A stretch of DNA of 64,000 bases from Mermis nigrescens (GCA_036768485.1 JAVLUZ010000154.1:3368529-3432528); one strand, 5' to 3'. Positions 1 to 12,404 are shown, counted from the stretch's first letter. Made by a program: numbers and translations. Notes: generated from the letters alone by a model not told the origin.

Positions 1-659
1 CACAGGTCGAAACATTGGTTAGTTATTTAGGTTGATTTGGATGACTTTTTCTGTAGGTCACCATCTTACATGATTTTGAGGCTTTCACTCTCGCAACATT
101 CCCCAGTCCCTGACAAAAGATTTTCTTACCACAGAATTTGCTATATTTTTCTGAAAAATTGTTTGGTCGTCATTGACCATAATTTCTCAAATTTTTCCTT
201 CTGATGACATTTATTTACTTTCTTGGCGACCTTGTGTAGGTTTCAAAACAATTTTAACAGCAGAAGCAGCTATTTTTGCATAATTTTCTCCTAGTAAAAA
301 TTTTGATGTTCTGCATCAAATGCTATAAATACAGGAAATCAAGAAGTATATCCACCTTGATTTCACAAATTTTCCAGCGCTTCGCGCCAGTTTCTTTCAA
401 AGTCAAAGAAATTTCATGATTTTTTTGCACAAAACCATCGAAAATTTTAAAATTTTTCAAAAAAATATTGCGTCAAAAGTGATTTTATTTAAAAGAATAC
501 AATGTAAAACATCAAAAACGCTATTTTGTGCATCAAGGGCAAATTTTTGGACCGATTTTTGACTGTTTTTGGAAAAGTTGGGATATCCCCCCTCAGGAAA
601 ATCCTAGATCCGCCACTGTTTTCATGCATATGAGCTCAAAAAACACTTCAGAAAAAAGT
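1..659. other. Intergenic, no gene seen
   Basis: AT-rich DNA without a coding frame that I can support. It holds one copy of a short dispersed palindromic word (GCGCTTCGCGCC, about 376-388), which recurs in variant form elsewhere in the window. Confidence 0.5.
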
Positions 660-806
660 TCTTTCACTCTTGCCATTGGATAGTGCTCGATGAGAAACGT
701 CAAAAAATGGTGTTTTTATCGCCATACGACCACTTTTAAGACCATTTTTTGACCTTTAAAAATTTTTTCACCCCCTTCCCCAGAATTTTGGTGCTTCCCA
801 CCTATG
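660..806 (-). mobile_element. CA/TG MITE, truncated copy
   Basis: This is the right-hand part of the MITE family described at 12930. It has the core words 'gccattggatagtgct' and 'gagaaacgtcaaaaaatgg', then the C-rich segment, and ends in 'cccacctatg'. The left end with its inverted repeat is missing, so no target duplication can be checked. Confidence 0.7.
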
Positions 807-1013
807 GTGGTCACCATTTACATGTGAAATAGTGTTTCATACTGTCTTCTCTCATTTGAAATTATATTTGTTGTGACATTTCCTTAAATTTCAAAATTTC
901 TTGGCTTTTTGTATGAACGACTGAATGGAATTATTCATTTTTGACTAAAATTCGTGAAGTTTAGATAGAAGTAATAACTATCATACAATTATCATTTTTT
1001 ATAATATATGTAT

Positions 1014-4000
1014 TAGGGATGTGCCGGATACCGAACCCAAACCCGACCCAAAAAAACCCAATGTTTTTCTGAAACCCAAACCCGAATCTGAACCCGACTT
1101 TTGCTAAGTCTCAAACCCAAACCCAAATAATTACCTCCGGGAACCCAATCTTTGGAGATAATTTAGATATTATCTAGAAGTAGAAAAATTGAGAATCAAA
1201 CAAACGATCTATTGAAGTCGTTTGTTTAAGGAATCATGACATTTCAAGCAAATACATTAATTTTGCGATTTATTCAGAAGATACTCAGGAAAATTATATT
1301 TCAAGAACAAAAGCTGTTCCACTGATTTCCCAGAAATACGATTTCTCAATGGCTGGAAAATAATCCCAGCACCACTGAATAATTGTTCTGATAGTACGCT
1401 GGTAGCTGGAGCCGAAAGGTAGCGTCTGGCCAACTTAGCCAAATTCGGATACTTTTTTGCATTCTCACGCCACCATTCCAACAGGCATTCATTGCAGTCA
1501 ATTCGCTTGTCTCGCAAATATTGATCAATTTCCTTAGAATTAACGTTTTCATTTTAAACATTGTACTTGCTTTGAATTTGGACTGCCCAGGAGCCAACAA
1601 TGGATTGAAAATTAGGTTCCCGATCCCGACACTTCATAAAGCAGAAGTAAACTAAACTTTTTGTTATTGACTTCATTTGACTGTAACTAGTATGATAAAG
1701 GAGGCTATTAACCAAATATAATGAAAGAGAATTACTTTGTACTCATAAGTTAGACAGCTTGATTTGATAATTAAAATAAATTATTAGTCAAAAATACCTT
1801 CCTTCTGTGTACTGATGTATTGTTGCATTATTTTTTATGTGCATGATGAGATGAGTATAATCAATCAAGATTAGAAGATTTAATTTGTTTTTTGCGAGAA
1901 TAATTGTAACTGAGACGTTCACTTTAGATGATCTGATTGATTGGAGATTACTAAAATATGTTATTTTTAGCTTTTTTATTAGATACATTGCATTTCCTAA
2001 ATGACCTTTTTTGCGTAATCGCTATCAGCACTGCTTTCTTGCTCAGTTTCTTCTTCGCTGCTACCACAAACAAAGTCAGACCAGTCACTGAAGTTTGATT
2101 TATAAATTTTTTGCTGCTTTCGTGGTTGTTCTCTAATTTCTCCAACATCCATTAGCAGCTCATGGACAAGACTCTCTAGCTCCGATTTCGCATTTGCCAC
2201 TGTTGTTAATTTTTCAAAAAGTTTGTCCTTGTAGCGCGGGTCCAGCATTGTAGTCAAGTAATAACAGCTTCAAAGGAAAAATAAAATACTTATGTGAGGA
2301 TAAGGAAAATTGGCAGGATGAAGTAAAGTCAATTCTATGTAAATACATCAAATTATTCATTCCATAATAATAAAAAAATTATTAATTAGCTAAAATGCTA
2401 GAATAATGAATGAAAAACGAGCATTAGAAGATAGATTTGGGTGTTGCAGTGATAGGATATTTAAGCACTTATTTTTAGTTCAAGATTTAGAGATATTCAA
2501 GATAAGGATTTAGAATTACGACTAAGATAATAAATTAAGATATTAAGCTAAGCATCTTATTTTTATGTTATTGATATTTAGGCGTAGTATTCTAACTGAT
2601 CAGTTGTTCATAGCTTAAAGATTAGTAGACTAAAACATTGATAAAGCGATTGGGCAGCATGATTCATATTCAGTTTACATAAGTAATCCCCTCTTGTGCT
2701 GACCTTTTGCTCTCCAACAAAGAGAACCTTTTGGTCAACTGATCCCTTAAGACTTTCAACATCAATTTCACGCCACTTTGTTCATCACCGTCTGTTTCAG
2801 CAATTGATGTTTACAGCCAGGAAATTCTTCGAAGCACATCACTAAGCGTAGCCTGGCTATGGCTTAGATCATGTTTATTAACTACATAATTGATGTATTT
2901 TACTTATTATCAAAAAAGCGTCTCACAGGTTTTGTTGCCTTCTTGAAAGGTTTTAAAGCTTCAATAATTTTAGGTAGCGATTTCCAATTCATAGTCCAAG
3001 ATGTGATTTCGCGTTCTTGACTAAACAGAGTCGAGGGGTCTTTTAGAACTAAATCCGCTTACTCATATGATATGTTGAATTCCAATGCGTTTTTGTTTCC
3101 TTAAAGTTAACTCTGTCAGAAAAATTTTAAAAAAGGAGAAAAGCTAAAAATTTTCCCTACTTGCTTAAGTTTCAATGGCTCATCAGTTGGATTTAAACGG
3201 TATTGATATTCTTTTAGCTTCTTCCGACTAGTGTCACTCCTATGAAAGTGACCAGCTATTTCTCTACAAACTGAGCAAATTTTTTTAACAACATCTTGCT
3301 GTTCAATGCCTTGAAGAAAAAAAGAAAAACACAACGATTTTTTTAAATTGCTTTTAAATTGAAAGTTTGATACCTTCTGAAACAACTAGGTTCATATTAT
3401 GGGCTGCACAACTGACACCATTTAAACTTGCTTCGTCTATAGCTTTGACAATGTTCCTTCCATTATCTCTAACGACTACATGGACCTAATTATCTTGTTT
3501 TTAAATAAGACATATATATCTACAAATGCCTTTATGCATATTTTGTTTATCATATTTACTTGTATTCTATTTTTTTAATTCACTCATATTCTTTATTGTT
3601 TAACATTTATTTCATTTATATTTATTCATAAATTTATTTATATATTTTTTTACTTATCTGTAAGAAAACATTCATTACTTGCTGTTTTTCTATGTCCCAA
3701 TTTTGCAGCATAGTCTCAAACAGTTCACAAAGATATTCAGCTGTATGTCTTTCCTGAGACAATGGTTGAGCATGCAGTACAAATTGCTTTCGATGGAAGT
3801 CATCAGTAATAAAATAAACAGTCAGGCTGAAGGGAAAGTAACTTAGCTAAATTTACATCAATTTAAGAAATTAATCCTAGCTTAGCTACCTCATCAGTGC
3901 TTCAAACTCATTTGACCACAATTCGGTTGTGAAGGAAAGGCCGTTATTAGCATTTTTTGACAGCTTCTTTCACACAATCTTTTAAACTTTCAAACTGACT

Positions 4001-5333
4001 ATTGAGCATGGCTTTATAAAATTTGCGACCTTTCAACTGATAGCCAGAAAGCTTAAAATAGGATAATTAAGACAAGAACAGTATTAAGCATATAATCTAA
4101 AATCATTTTTGCCTTTTGAATTAAATTAACAAAGCCAGGATTCTCAACTACACTGAATGGCTGATTGTCTAATGCGATCATCTGAGCTATAGCAATGTCC
4201 TTGCTGGCTGTTTAACAAAACTTGTCATTGAGCACTGTTTCTTCACTTCCTTAGTCAAAGATTGGTGAGCTGTCATTTTCTGCACATTTGCTAAAGCACA
4301 ACATATTTATTAAATCATAACAAATCTACCTGAAATTACACGGTTAGCTACCTTTTTCAGCCGCTTCTTGCTCTTCTCGCAGTGGTTTTCTGTCCTTGTA
4401 AATTTTGGAGTGCACTTTCATTAAATGATTTCACATGGTTGTCGTATTAGCATATTTGACGGAAATCGTTGCTTTACAAAAAGTGCAATGCACAGAATTC
4501 TGTTCATCATTTTGAATAAAATAATTATGAATTAAGCTTTTATTTTTAGGCATCCTAAAAATTTTTGAAAAATTTTACATGAAGAAAAATTCATGCACAA
4601 ATAGAACTGCGGTCAAAGTAAACAGACATGGTGCAATAGATAGACCTGTACATAAGGTTGAGGATAAAGAATGAATTCAAAGACTCATAAAATATTTTAC
4701 TAAATGAAATCACAAACGGCTCAATATTCTAATGCAATATATTGTAAAAGTACGCGTCTACGTATTACAATCAGCAAATAATATAAGTTCTATGAAGGAA
4801 AAATGAAGATGTGCATTTTTCCATTTGAGAATGTCATTTATTCTTTTGTGCATGTGCCCTTATCCTATTGTAATTCATTCGCAATAATTGTTTTGTCTTC
4901 TGCTTATTATCATGCTTAAGTAGAAGACCTCGTAGCAAAGGTCGCTATTGTGCACAAGCTGTCAGTCACTCAATAAATCGAGGTATGCTTAATCACATGA
5001 AGCAGAACTCCATAAAATCTCAAAGAATGCAGATGTGATCAGATCGCTACAGAGTGTCCAAGTTAAAAATAATTGTTAATTAAATGCACAAAACACGAAA
5101 GCCAAAAATAAAGCGAGTAAGCTATAGGATACAGAGCTCACAATATATGGTCATAGGCGCTTGAATTTTGAAGTGGGTATTGTAATATACATACGTCGTT
5201 AAAAACGAGCGAGGAAATTCATAATGTAAACCCGAACCCAAAGTCTTGTGCAAACAGAAACCCAAACCCGAACTTGAAAATATTTGAAACCCGAACCCGT
5301 ATATTTCTAAAATTCAAACCCAGCACATCTCTA
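1014..5333 (-). mobile_element. hAT DNA transposon, full length, inactive
   Basis: The ends are imperfect inverted repeats: TAGGGATGTGCCGG at 1014 and its counterpart CCAGCACATCTCTA ending at 5333 (12 of 14 match). They are flanked by a perfect 8-bp direct repeat ATATGTAT at 1006-1013 and 5334-5341, the target duplication expected of the hAT superfamily. Inside each end are clustered subterminal repeats of the type AACCCGAACCC (about 1035-1150 and 5228-5320), as is usual for transposase-binding regions. The interior encodes a minus-strand hAT transposase broken by stops and frameshifts. The intact duplication shows the boundaries are exact. Confidence 0.9.
1260..4553 (-). pseudogene. hAT (BED-finger) transposase, decayed
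   Basis: Reading on the minus strand from an ATG at 4553, the first about 50 codons form a BED-type zinc finger: C-x2-C (CTFC) and H-x4-H (HLMKVH), with a stop codon (TGA, 4431-4433) between them. Further down, around 3210-3385, is a segment with VVKKICSVCREIAGHFHRS and KLKEYQ, typical of the middle of hAT transposases. Around 1997-2240 is LDPRYKDKLFEKL, the usual LDPR-Y/F-KD motif. At 1260-1517 is the C-terminal hAT dimerisation domain, including RYLSAPATSVLSEQLFSGAG and KSVEQLLFLKYN. These pieces lie in different frames with stops between, so no functional enzyme can be made. Some gaps may be introns, because the pieces are separated by AT-rich stretches. The family assignment is secure; the subfamily (Ac/ZBED-like) is inferred. 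Confidence 0.85.
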
Positions 5334-5463
5334 ATATGTATACTTATCTATTCACAGACTATTTATTACGGGATCCTTAACTTCTCTGAAAACAGTTGTA
5401 GATTCAGAAACTCGTTTTTCAGGTACAAAATAGAATTATGTCGCTATTTGACGTCATGTACAC

Positions 5464-6612
5464 TGTTTTTTTTGTACTCAGCAAAGATTTTTCCCATTGT
5501 ACAAAGAATTTTTGGGACCGTCTTTGTATGTACATGTACAAAGATTTTCGGGACGACAAAAATTGCAACAAAGATCTGAAATTCGCAAAAATTTTTGGTG
5601 CTTAGCGTCGAAATGAGTAATAGTGTGTTCTATATATCTTTATAATGGCAGAAATTGCATTTCAAAAGAAAAAATGTCAAAGTTTTTGGCGCTTTGCGCC
5701 ATTTAATACAATTCTTAGTGATTTTTGTCCTCACAGACTCAGAAATTAGCTAAAATACACTACAAAAAGTCACAATTTGAGATTGTTTTACAACTTTTTC
5801 GAAAATGCATCATTTTTAGATTTTACATGGATGTGGAGCTTTTGCAAATTTTGGATGATGATTACTCTCTCACTGTGGTCGGCAGTTTGGCACTATCATG
5901 CCGAATCGGAAAGACCTTCCTGTGGATCTGCTAGATGTAAAAGGCCATGATCTGTCTTCATCAATGTTCGCCTTTTCTCCACCAGTCACTGCAGTGTCTT
6001 ATGTCTCAAAGAAGAATAAAAATGTTTTACTTATTTTGACCATGCAACAAGATGCTGGAGTTGATAATAGTCTTGCTAGTAAAAAGCCATTCATGGTGCT
6101 TTACTACAATGATACAAAGGCAGAAGTTGACTCCATTGACCAAATGTGTCAAAATTATTCAACGAAGGTGGCAACAAGGTGATGGCCATTGATTCATTTT
6201 TTTAACATGCTCAACATTTCCGGCATCAATGCTTACACGATTTTTGCCCGGGTCAACCCTGAATTTCCGTAGAAGTACGGGAACAGGGCACAAAAGCAAT
6301 TTTTACGGGAACTGGGCCATTCATTGATTGCTGATCTGGCTCTCAGTTGTTCTATGATTAAACATAGGGTAAAATTTTGATTTATTTATATTTTTTAATT
6401 TTCAAAACATTTTAGTCGGATTCAGGCTGATTAAAAAAGTGACTTTAAATGAGCTGTTGAAGCACGATTTTAGAGATTTTGTCTTAGCTCAAAATTTTAG
6501 GAGATAAAAGATGTGAACAAATACCATCAAAATTTCTTTGTACCTGTACAAAGGTGGTCCCAAAAAGTCTTTGTGCATTTGGGAAAATCTTTGCCGAGTA
6601 ACAAAAAATTGT
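5464..6612 (+). mobile_element. piggyBac-derived relic with long inverted repeats
   Basis: About 75 bp at 5464-5543 (GTACTCAGCAAAGATTTT, then TTTGGGACC and GTACATGTACAAAG) reappears inverted at 6536-6612. The two arms are imperfect but clearly alignable. Between them lies a broken piggyBac transposase on the plus strand. Canonical piggyBac ends have a short inverted repeat flanked by TTAA, and I do not see that here, so the arms may be internal or come from a nested element. A related single arm is present at about 10390-10475. Confidence 0.6.
5725..6362 (+). pseudogene. piggyBac transposase fragment
   Basis: Translated pieces match the second half of the piggyBac DDE domain (DDE_Tnp_1_7). 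Around 5820 is a segment ending in DDDYSLTVVG. After a frame change come PNRKDLPVDLL, then FAFSPPVTAVSYVSKKNKNV, then PFMVLYYNDTKAEVDSIDQM, the region with the conserved VD.-DQM signature of the family. After a stop at about 6180 the frame resumes with a FFNMLNISGINAYTIF segment, typical of the piggyBac C-terminal half. At least two stops and one frameshift are visible, and the N-terminal half and the cysteine-rich C-terminus are missing. Confidence 0.75.
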
Positions 6613-6662
6613 GTTGCATAAGTGTGTCGGGTGATGTCTTCCACCACCTGCTATGTACATAC

Positions 6663-7713
6663 TAGTGATGTCCTGGGCACCGGCACCAGCGCCAGTGCCT
6701 AAGCACCCACACCAGGCTGGTGCTAGGCTGGTACCGGAGCCGGTGCTAGATAAATGAGAAAAAAATTAGTGTAAAAAGAATAATTGAAGCTCATTTGTCA
6801 CCAATTTAATGAATAAAGGCGCAAAAACGTAGCATTTTGTAATAAAATCTTGACTGAATTTCAGAACAGTCTTTGAGCTTTAAAAATGAATTATTCATTT
6901 AACAAAACACATCTTATTGAAAACACATCAATTAACAGCAAGAAGCGTGGACACTAATAAATAAAGTGAATTAAAATAAATCCATTGACATATAGAGTGG
7001 AAAGTTCTTCTTATTCTATCATCTGTAGGCAAGAAGGATGAGTACTACAGAGTAGTTTTTAATTTAATTCCATCAAATCCATTTTTATTTTTCCATTCTG
7101 TGAGCAGAAGACCGTGAAATGCAGCTAGAATTTTAAAATAGTTTTTATGAAAAACTTTTTCCTGCCATTTATTCAGAAATAGCTTGTTAAAACTTCGTAA
7201 ATGAACTTCTATGTAAGTCTTTTGCATTACTAATATATCCCATGTTTGTTTCCAGAGGCTTTCAAAAATGTGAAATGATAAACTCAAATAATTAAACCTC
7301 GAAAAGTTTTTGTGGCTATTTTTGTGTCTATTTCCTACTAGTTGAATATTTAACTAATACACTAAAACCAAATTTCGATTTGACTAAAGAATCAACTACT
7401 GCACAAGCCAATCTTGATTGCACTACACTTAAGCTTATAATACACTATTTATTTTTATTTTTCTTCAAATTTCAATTTTATTACAATTTTTAGTTTGTTT
7501 AATGCTTAAGTGAGAAGTTAAAAATAATGAAGTTGTTACTAGCCAAATGAAATTTTGCCCTTAATATGTATATCCGGTGAAAAATTGGTACAAATTTAAC
7601 CCTTTTTGAAGAAGCATGGTACACTATATAATATGCTAATGTAGCACCGGCAGCGCCGGTACATGGGGTACCGGCACCGGCACCGGTAAAAAAGCGGCAC
7701 TGGGACATCACTA
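6663..7713. mobile_element. Non-autonomous hAT-like element with GCACCGGC subterminal repeats
   Basis: The left end TAGTGATGTCC(T)GGGCACCGG at 6663 is mirrored by CCGGTAAAAAAGCGGCACTGGGACATCACTA ending at 7713 (arms shown in part). Flanking octamers GTACATAC and GTCCATTT agree at 5 of 8 positions, an eroded candidate target duplication. Both ends carry tandem GC-rich words (GGCACCGGCACC and variants: 6681-6750, 7640-7690) that stand out in AT-rich DNA, a layout like the AACCCG repeats of the hAT element at 1014. The interior has no recognisable transposase, only a short unidentified minus-strand frame at 7045-7287. hAT membership rests on the terminal sequence and size of duplication. Confidence 0.6.
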
Positions 7714-8798
7714 GTCCATTTGTATATGTTTGCTTTCCTAGATTCGCGTAATTATTGAGATTCATTGCATATTTGGGCAGCCATACATACTTTTTAAAAT
7801 TTGTAACAAAAAGCTTCAATTTCCGATTCACAAATGAAATAAATACCCATGCTAATTTTTATGATATGCAGATCATAGTTTCCCAAGTTCGAAAGTTCAG
7901 GGGTGAAATCCCAAAATCTAGGACCACTTAATTTAGAGTAGCGTTTTTACAGGTCAAATATGCAAAGTGGCTAGAACATCCAATATAGCATGTTTTAATG
8001 TGAAAAACTGCATTTTTATCTATTTTCTCCGCATTCTGACTAGTTTTGTAAGTGAGAAATATAAGCATTCATCGAAATTTTGACTTTTCAGATCATTTTA
8101 AGTTCATTCTAGGTATTTTATGGGTAAAATAACGAAAATATATTAGTCGTCGCAAAGCGCTGAAAAAATTTTAACATCTTTACTGCTTTTATACCCTAAA
8201 ATTATGCAGAAAAAGTTTGATAGCTCAAAATCGTCCAACAGTGATTCAAGTCTCGGACCCTGAGGTGGGGGTAATACCCCTCCTCACCCCTATGGGAATG
8301 TGTGATGCAGATTAATGAAAATTGTGATAGCTTGTGTCTTTTATTAAGATTCACCAGCAATTTTGCACAAACCTCGTTCATGACACACTGAAAAAATTTG
8401 GTTCGACCGGATTGCACTCAGCCCTGCACACCTCTGAAAGTGGAGATGAGGATGACTTCATTCCAACAAACAACTCAGGTAAACCTACATTGCTTGTGTA
8501 AAATAATATGTGACCAGAAATGTACAGCAAAATAATTCTTGGGCGGGGGCAGGGCAGGGTTGAAATCAAAAGAATTTTTGAAATGTCTTTTCTGGGGGCT
8601 CAAAATCCCACACAAACACAGAAAATTATTGAAATATTCCGAGAAAACTAGATGATTTTAAAAAGACATAGTCAAAAAGTTACTAATTAATGCCAATTTG
8701 GCGTGAAGTGCTAAGAATTTGACAATTTTGATTTTTGAGCCATTCAAATGCTAAAACCGCTTAAATCTAGACACTTTCTATCATTTTTCTAATAAAGT
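7714..8798. other. Intergenic, no gene seen
   Basis: Short frames here (for example minus-strand 8202-8569) look like chance openings. A variant of the palindromic GCGC word lies at about 8155-8170. Confidence 0.4.
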
Positions 8799-8985
8799 GT
8801 GAATTCTGAGGGAGGGTTTGGGGGTCCGGTGGACCCCCAGAGTTCAGAAAAATCCGGAAAAATAGGACTTTTTAAACGTTGTTTTGTGCTATTTTTGGTC
8901 TTTTTGGACCCTGGACCCCCCAAAATTGGTGTTAGTTCCCCAAAGATGGCCAGCTACGTGCCTGCTCACCAAACCCCTCGTCCAT
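8799..8985 (+). repeat. Dispersed repeat, copy 1 (G-rich, ATAGGACTTTTTA core)
   Basis: Holds GGGGGTCCGG...ACCCCC, then 'ccggaaaaataggactttt', 'ttttgtgctattttt', 'ccccaaaattggtgtt' and 'ggccagctacgtgcctg'. All recur in the same order and orientation at 10066-10228, with about 80-85 percent identity by eye. Probably an end of a non-autonomous element. No flanking duplication was found. Confidence 0.65.
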
Positions 8986-9452
8986 GATCATGCATGAGTT
9001 TGACATTGTTTGCATTATACCTCATTGTAGTAGAGTGAGACGAGAATTTCTCATCCACCCTTCCTTAGACCACAACATTGGAGCAGAGATAAGGAAGGAT
9101 GCCCCCAAGAATCATGGACCATCCCTAGAATCAATAATTCTCAGTAGACTGCTTTAATTTTTGGTATTTTTGGTGATTTAGCTTCATCTGCCCTCGCCAG
9201 AATTTCTCCACTGCCCATTTATGGTTGGCATGGTACTAGAAATTTCAGAAGTGTCAGTTCTTTGAACTTTCACATGCTTTCTGAGATTTTTTAGATTGTT
9301 TCCACTTTTCTATTATTCACATAAAATAGGTACCTTCATCCATACAACGTAACCTTTTGAGCTTTTACTCAAATGTTTTTAATGATGACATTGGATAAGG
9401 TCAGACTTAAAGTGCCAGGGTGGCCATTACAGATGGGTGTGGGATCTTAGAC

Positions 9453-9706
9453 CATAGGTGGGCGGCACCAAACTTCAGGGAAGGGGTGCAAGATTTTTTT
9501 CTAAGGTCAAAAAATGGTCTTAAAAATGGTACATAGTATGGCGAAAAAACACCATTTTTCAACATTTCTCATTGAACACTATCAATTGGCAATAATATAG
9601 TCGCAAAAGAACAAACAAATTTTAATCAAATCATGAGGGTATTCCGATTTATGGGGGTATTTACCGGCTGGAGAGATTTATACCTCTAACCCCCCGCCCA
9701 GGTATG
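9453..9706 (+). mobile_element. CA/TG MITE, degenerate copy
   Basis: Starts CATAGGTGGGC and ends CAGGTATG, with the family core (about 9500-9590) eroded. Flanking octamers TCTTAGAC and GTCTAGAC share their last five bases, an eroded target duplication. GTCTAGAC is itself a palindrome close to the preferred target of P elements. Confidence 0.7.
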
Positions 9707-10065
9707 GTCTAGACTAGACCACTGTAGATGACTATGGCTTTCTTCTATTTATGAGATTAGATTTGAGAAACTTGGGCGCTCCGCATTAAATACCAAAGCG
9801 GTCTTGTATAGTTGTATATTGTTACTGAGTGGAGCTCTTAAAATTTTTCTGCCTACATTTCATAGACCTGATGCTTTGTACTTCATATTGGCTAAAGTTA
9901 AAGTGATCCATTAGGTTTTTTGCACATATTTAAATAATTTCTTTTAAAAACTACACTAAAATAAGTCAAAATAGACAATGTGAAACGTTTGAAACCCCAA
10001 TTTCTAGATAAACGGCAAATTTTCAAACCTATTGACTGTTTTGAAAAGATTTAGTGGCAGCTACA

Positions 10066-10228
10066 TAGCTGTGGGGGGAATGGGGGTGGGTCCGGACCCC
10101 CCCAAAAATGGAAAAAAACCGGAAAAATAGGACTTTTACACGTTATTTTTTGCTATTTTAGGCTGACCCCCAAAATTGGTGTTGGTCCCCCAAAATAGGA
10201 GGGCCAGCTACATGCCTGTTTAGTGGTA
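10066..10228 (+). repeat. Dispersed repeat, copy 2
   Basis: Direct repeat of 8799-8985, sharing the GGTCCGGACCCCCC start, 'ccggaaaaataggactttt', 'ccccaaaattggtgtt' and 'gggccagctac-tgcctg'. About 1.1 kb separates the copies; a MITE (9453-9706) lies between them. Confidence 0.65.
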
Positions 10229-10384
10229 CTGCTAACACCCTCTTGCTAAAATTCTAGATCGGCTGCTTGTCTGGACTGTACTTAAGTGACCCCGGAAACA
10301 GAAAAACCTTCTTTCAAAAATTGATAGATACTCTAAATCAAATTTTGATCGGTTTTCAATGTAAAACCTGTAAAGTAAATTTTG

Positions 10385-10475
10385 TGCTTAGTGCAGGGTT
10401 TTTTGTACAAGGTCCCTTTGTACTTGTACAAACATGGTTTCGAGAAATCTTTGTACATTTTGTACAAGTAAATGT
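10385..10475 (+). repeat. Solitary arm related to the piggyBac-relic inverted repeat
   Basis: CTTTGTACTTGTACAAACATGG followed by CTTTGTACATTTTGTACAAG resembles the arm at 6536-6612 (shared CTTTGTACNTGTACAAA and AAATCTTTGTGCATTT words). It is likely a remnant of another copy of that element. Confidence 0.4.
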
Positions 10476-11007
10476 TGGACTACTGTAACATTGCTCAGAA
10501 ATGCTTTCTGTGCTGCAAAATTGCATTTTTCAACCTTTAGTAGTGTAAATTAGTCGATTTCTGGGGCTTCTGACGATAAAAAATGCTAAAAATTGCTTGG
10601 AAGGGTGTGAAGCGCATAAAAATCTGAAGATGCTGTCTTTCTTTATTTTGAACGATTGTGTATGCGTGCACAAACACTGGCTGGAATAATATTTTGCACT
10701 TCGAGCAGAGGTGAAAATCTTTGTCTGCATTCATAAAATATTATCGATTTTTCCTCATAAGGCGCTTCTACTGCCCGAGACGCAGACTACTTACATACAT
10801 TAGGAATACCTCGCTCATTGGAAAAACGATAATAAGGGGACAACAGCATTGCTCCTATATGTACATAACATACAGTAACGCACTACATAGGTAACCTACT
10901 ACATCTATTACCAACTCCGTGTGCTGCGCTAGTATACATACTGCGTTAATTATTACTCTAGGTTGCCCGGGAACAAAATTCACTATGTTGGGCACGAGAC
11001 AATTTTT

Positions 11008-12290
11008 TTATGTTGGCCGTAGAAGGGTTAAACCAAGTTCTGTGACCCATTTGTCTTTGTAACAAAAAATTATGATTTTCTTATGTAAACAATTTGCAGT
11101 TTCTGATAAGTAAACTAAATCTTCACTTCCTAGGAGAGCAAACCAAATCTGTGCATTGTACTCTATAAGTAAGTTACTAATAACATGTATCATTCATTCT
11201 ATGATTAGTAAACTTTCATTAAATTGACTTTTTGGCATGTCCAAATTGTAAGGACATCACAAGTGAATTCTGCAATGAGATCCCTCCTTTGGAAAAAGGC
11301 TCAGGCCCCTATGGTAGGATCCAAATGCAAAAGTTGCCTAAATTATATCTGGACTTTGTTGAAGTTGATGACATAATTCTGGCCAAATTCTCCATAAACT
11401 TGAGATTCCTCCTTGAAAAATTTAAATATCAAGGTAGCTTAATTTAAAGTTTATGGGGTCAAATCCCCTTTTTAGTTTTTATAATTTTTTGCGCTTCTGA
11501 CATAGTATTGGACCAGGTGCTTAACCCTCTTTGATAATTAAACCCTGTCATGACTCCATGCTTCAAAAGTTAAGGCATTACCTTATCTTGTGACATTTCT
11601 TATATCCTTCCTTTATTAAAAAAGCCGCCTGCAAGGCAATCAATATACAATATAATTACCACTGATTAGGGAGAAATGTGCCCTGAGGGATGAATGGACC
11701 AATTTCAATTAAGAGCTTTCCATGCCAAATAAAAGAAGCCTCAAGATTTTGCATCTGCCCTGCTTGGGTTGGCACAAACTAACACCTTCTAGGTCTGCAA
11801 ATGACATCCCATCCGGTCCAACTAGCAACTTGACCCTTTTCTATGATAAAATTTCTTACTGCAGTGTAAACATTTTGGCAGCACCAAACAAATCGAAAGT
11901 CTGATTCTAAAGCAGTTTTTGATAATTCATTTTTGTCTGTTTTTAGATGAATTTCTCTGAATTTTATATTTTCATAATAGTTTTTGTAATTTTTATGGGA
12001 GAGAGCTTTTACTTTCAGTTTTATCCGAAATAATGCCTTTTGACCTAAAAAATCCAGTGTTGGAACACACTGTCCTTATGATTTTCATACATTTTATGGC
12101 AAAAGCACGTTTAGGTTCGACATTTGGGACAGAAATTGTGACGTTTTGCTGTTCTGACCTTGGGAGGTTCCTTCAGTAAAAGTGCAATGCACAGTGTGGC
12201 AAACTTATGGGGTGACCTGACCACTACAACTCGACCCACAGATTAGAAATTCACAGTCTCTCATGGCACATTTGTAATGAACATTAAGCA
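11008..12290 (-). pseudogene. Env-like glycoprotein remnant of element A
   Basis: The part at 11008-11193 (minus) contains QIWFALLGSEDLVYLSET followed by ANCLHKK and YKDKWVTE. This aligns residue by residue with the B glycoprotein (QIWFVPLGTEDIVHSSDT, VKCLHKN, HKDKWITK) and with the PGTEDIV region of C. The upstream end (about 12170-12260) shows an ICGSSCSGQ-like segment matching the N-terminal cysteine region of the B and C proteins. Stops and frame changes are frequent, and no membrane anchor remains. The fragment at 11300-11460 matches 50300-50470 of B at nucleotide level. Confidence 0.6.
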
Positions 12291-12404
12291 TGTCATGAGT
12301 TTTTTATACCGCAAATTTGGGCAAAAAACAATGTGAAAAACGAATTAAAAAGGATGACACATATGTTAACTAGTTTAAATAATACATTTTGCAACATTGC
12401 ATGG

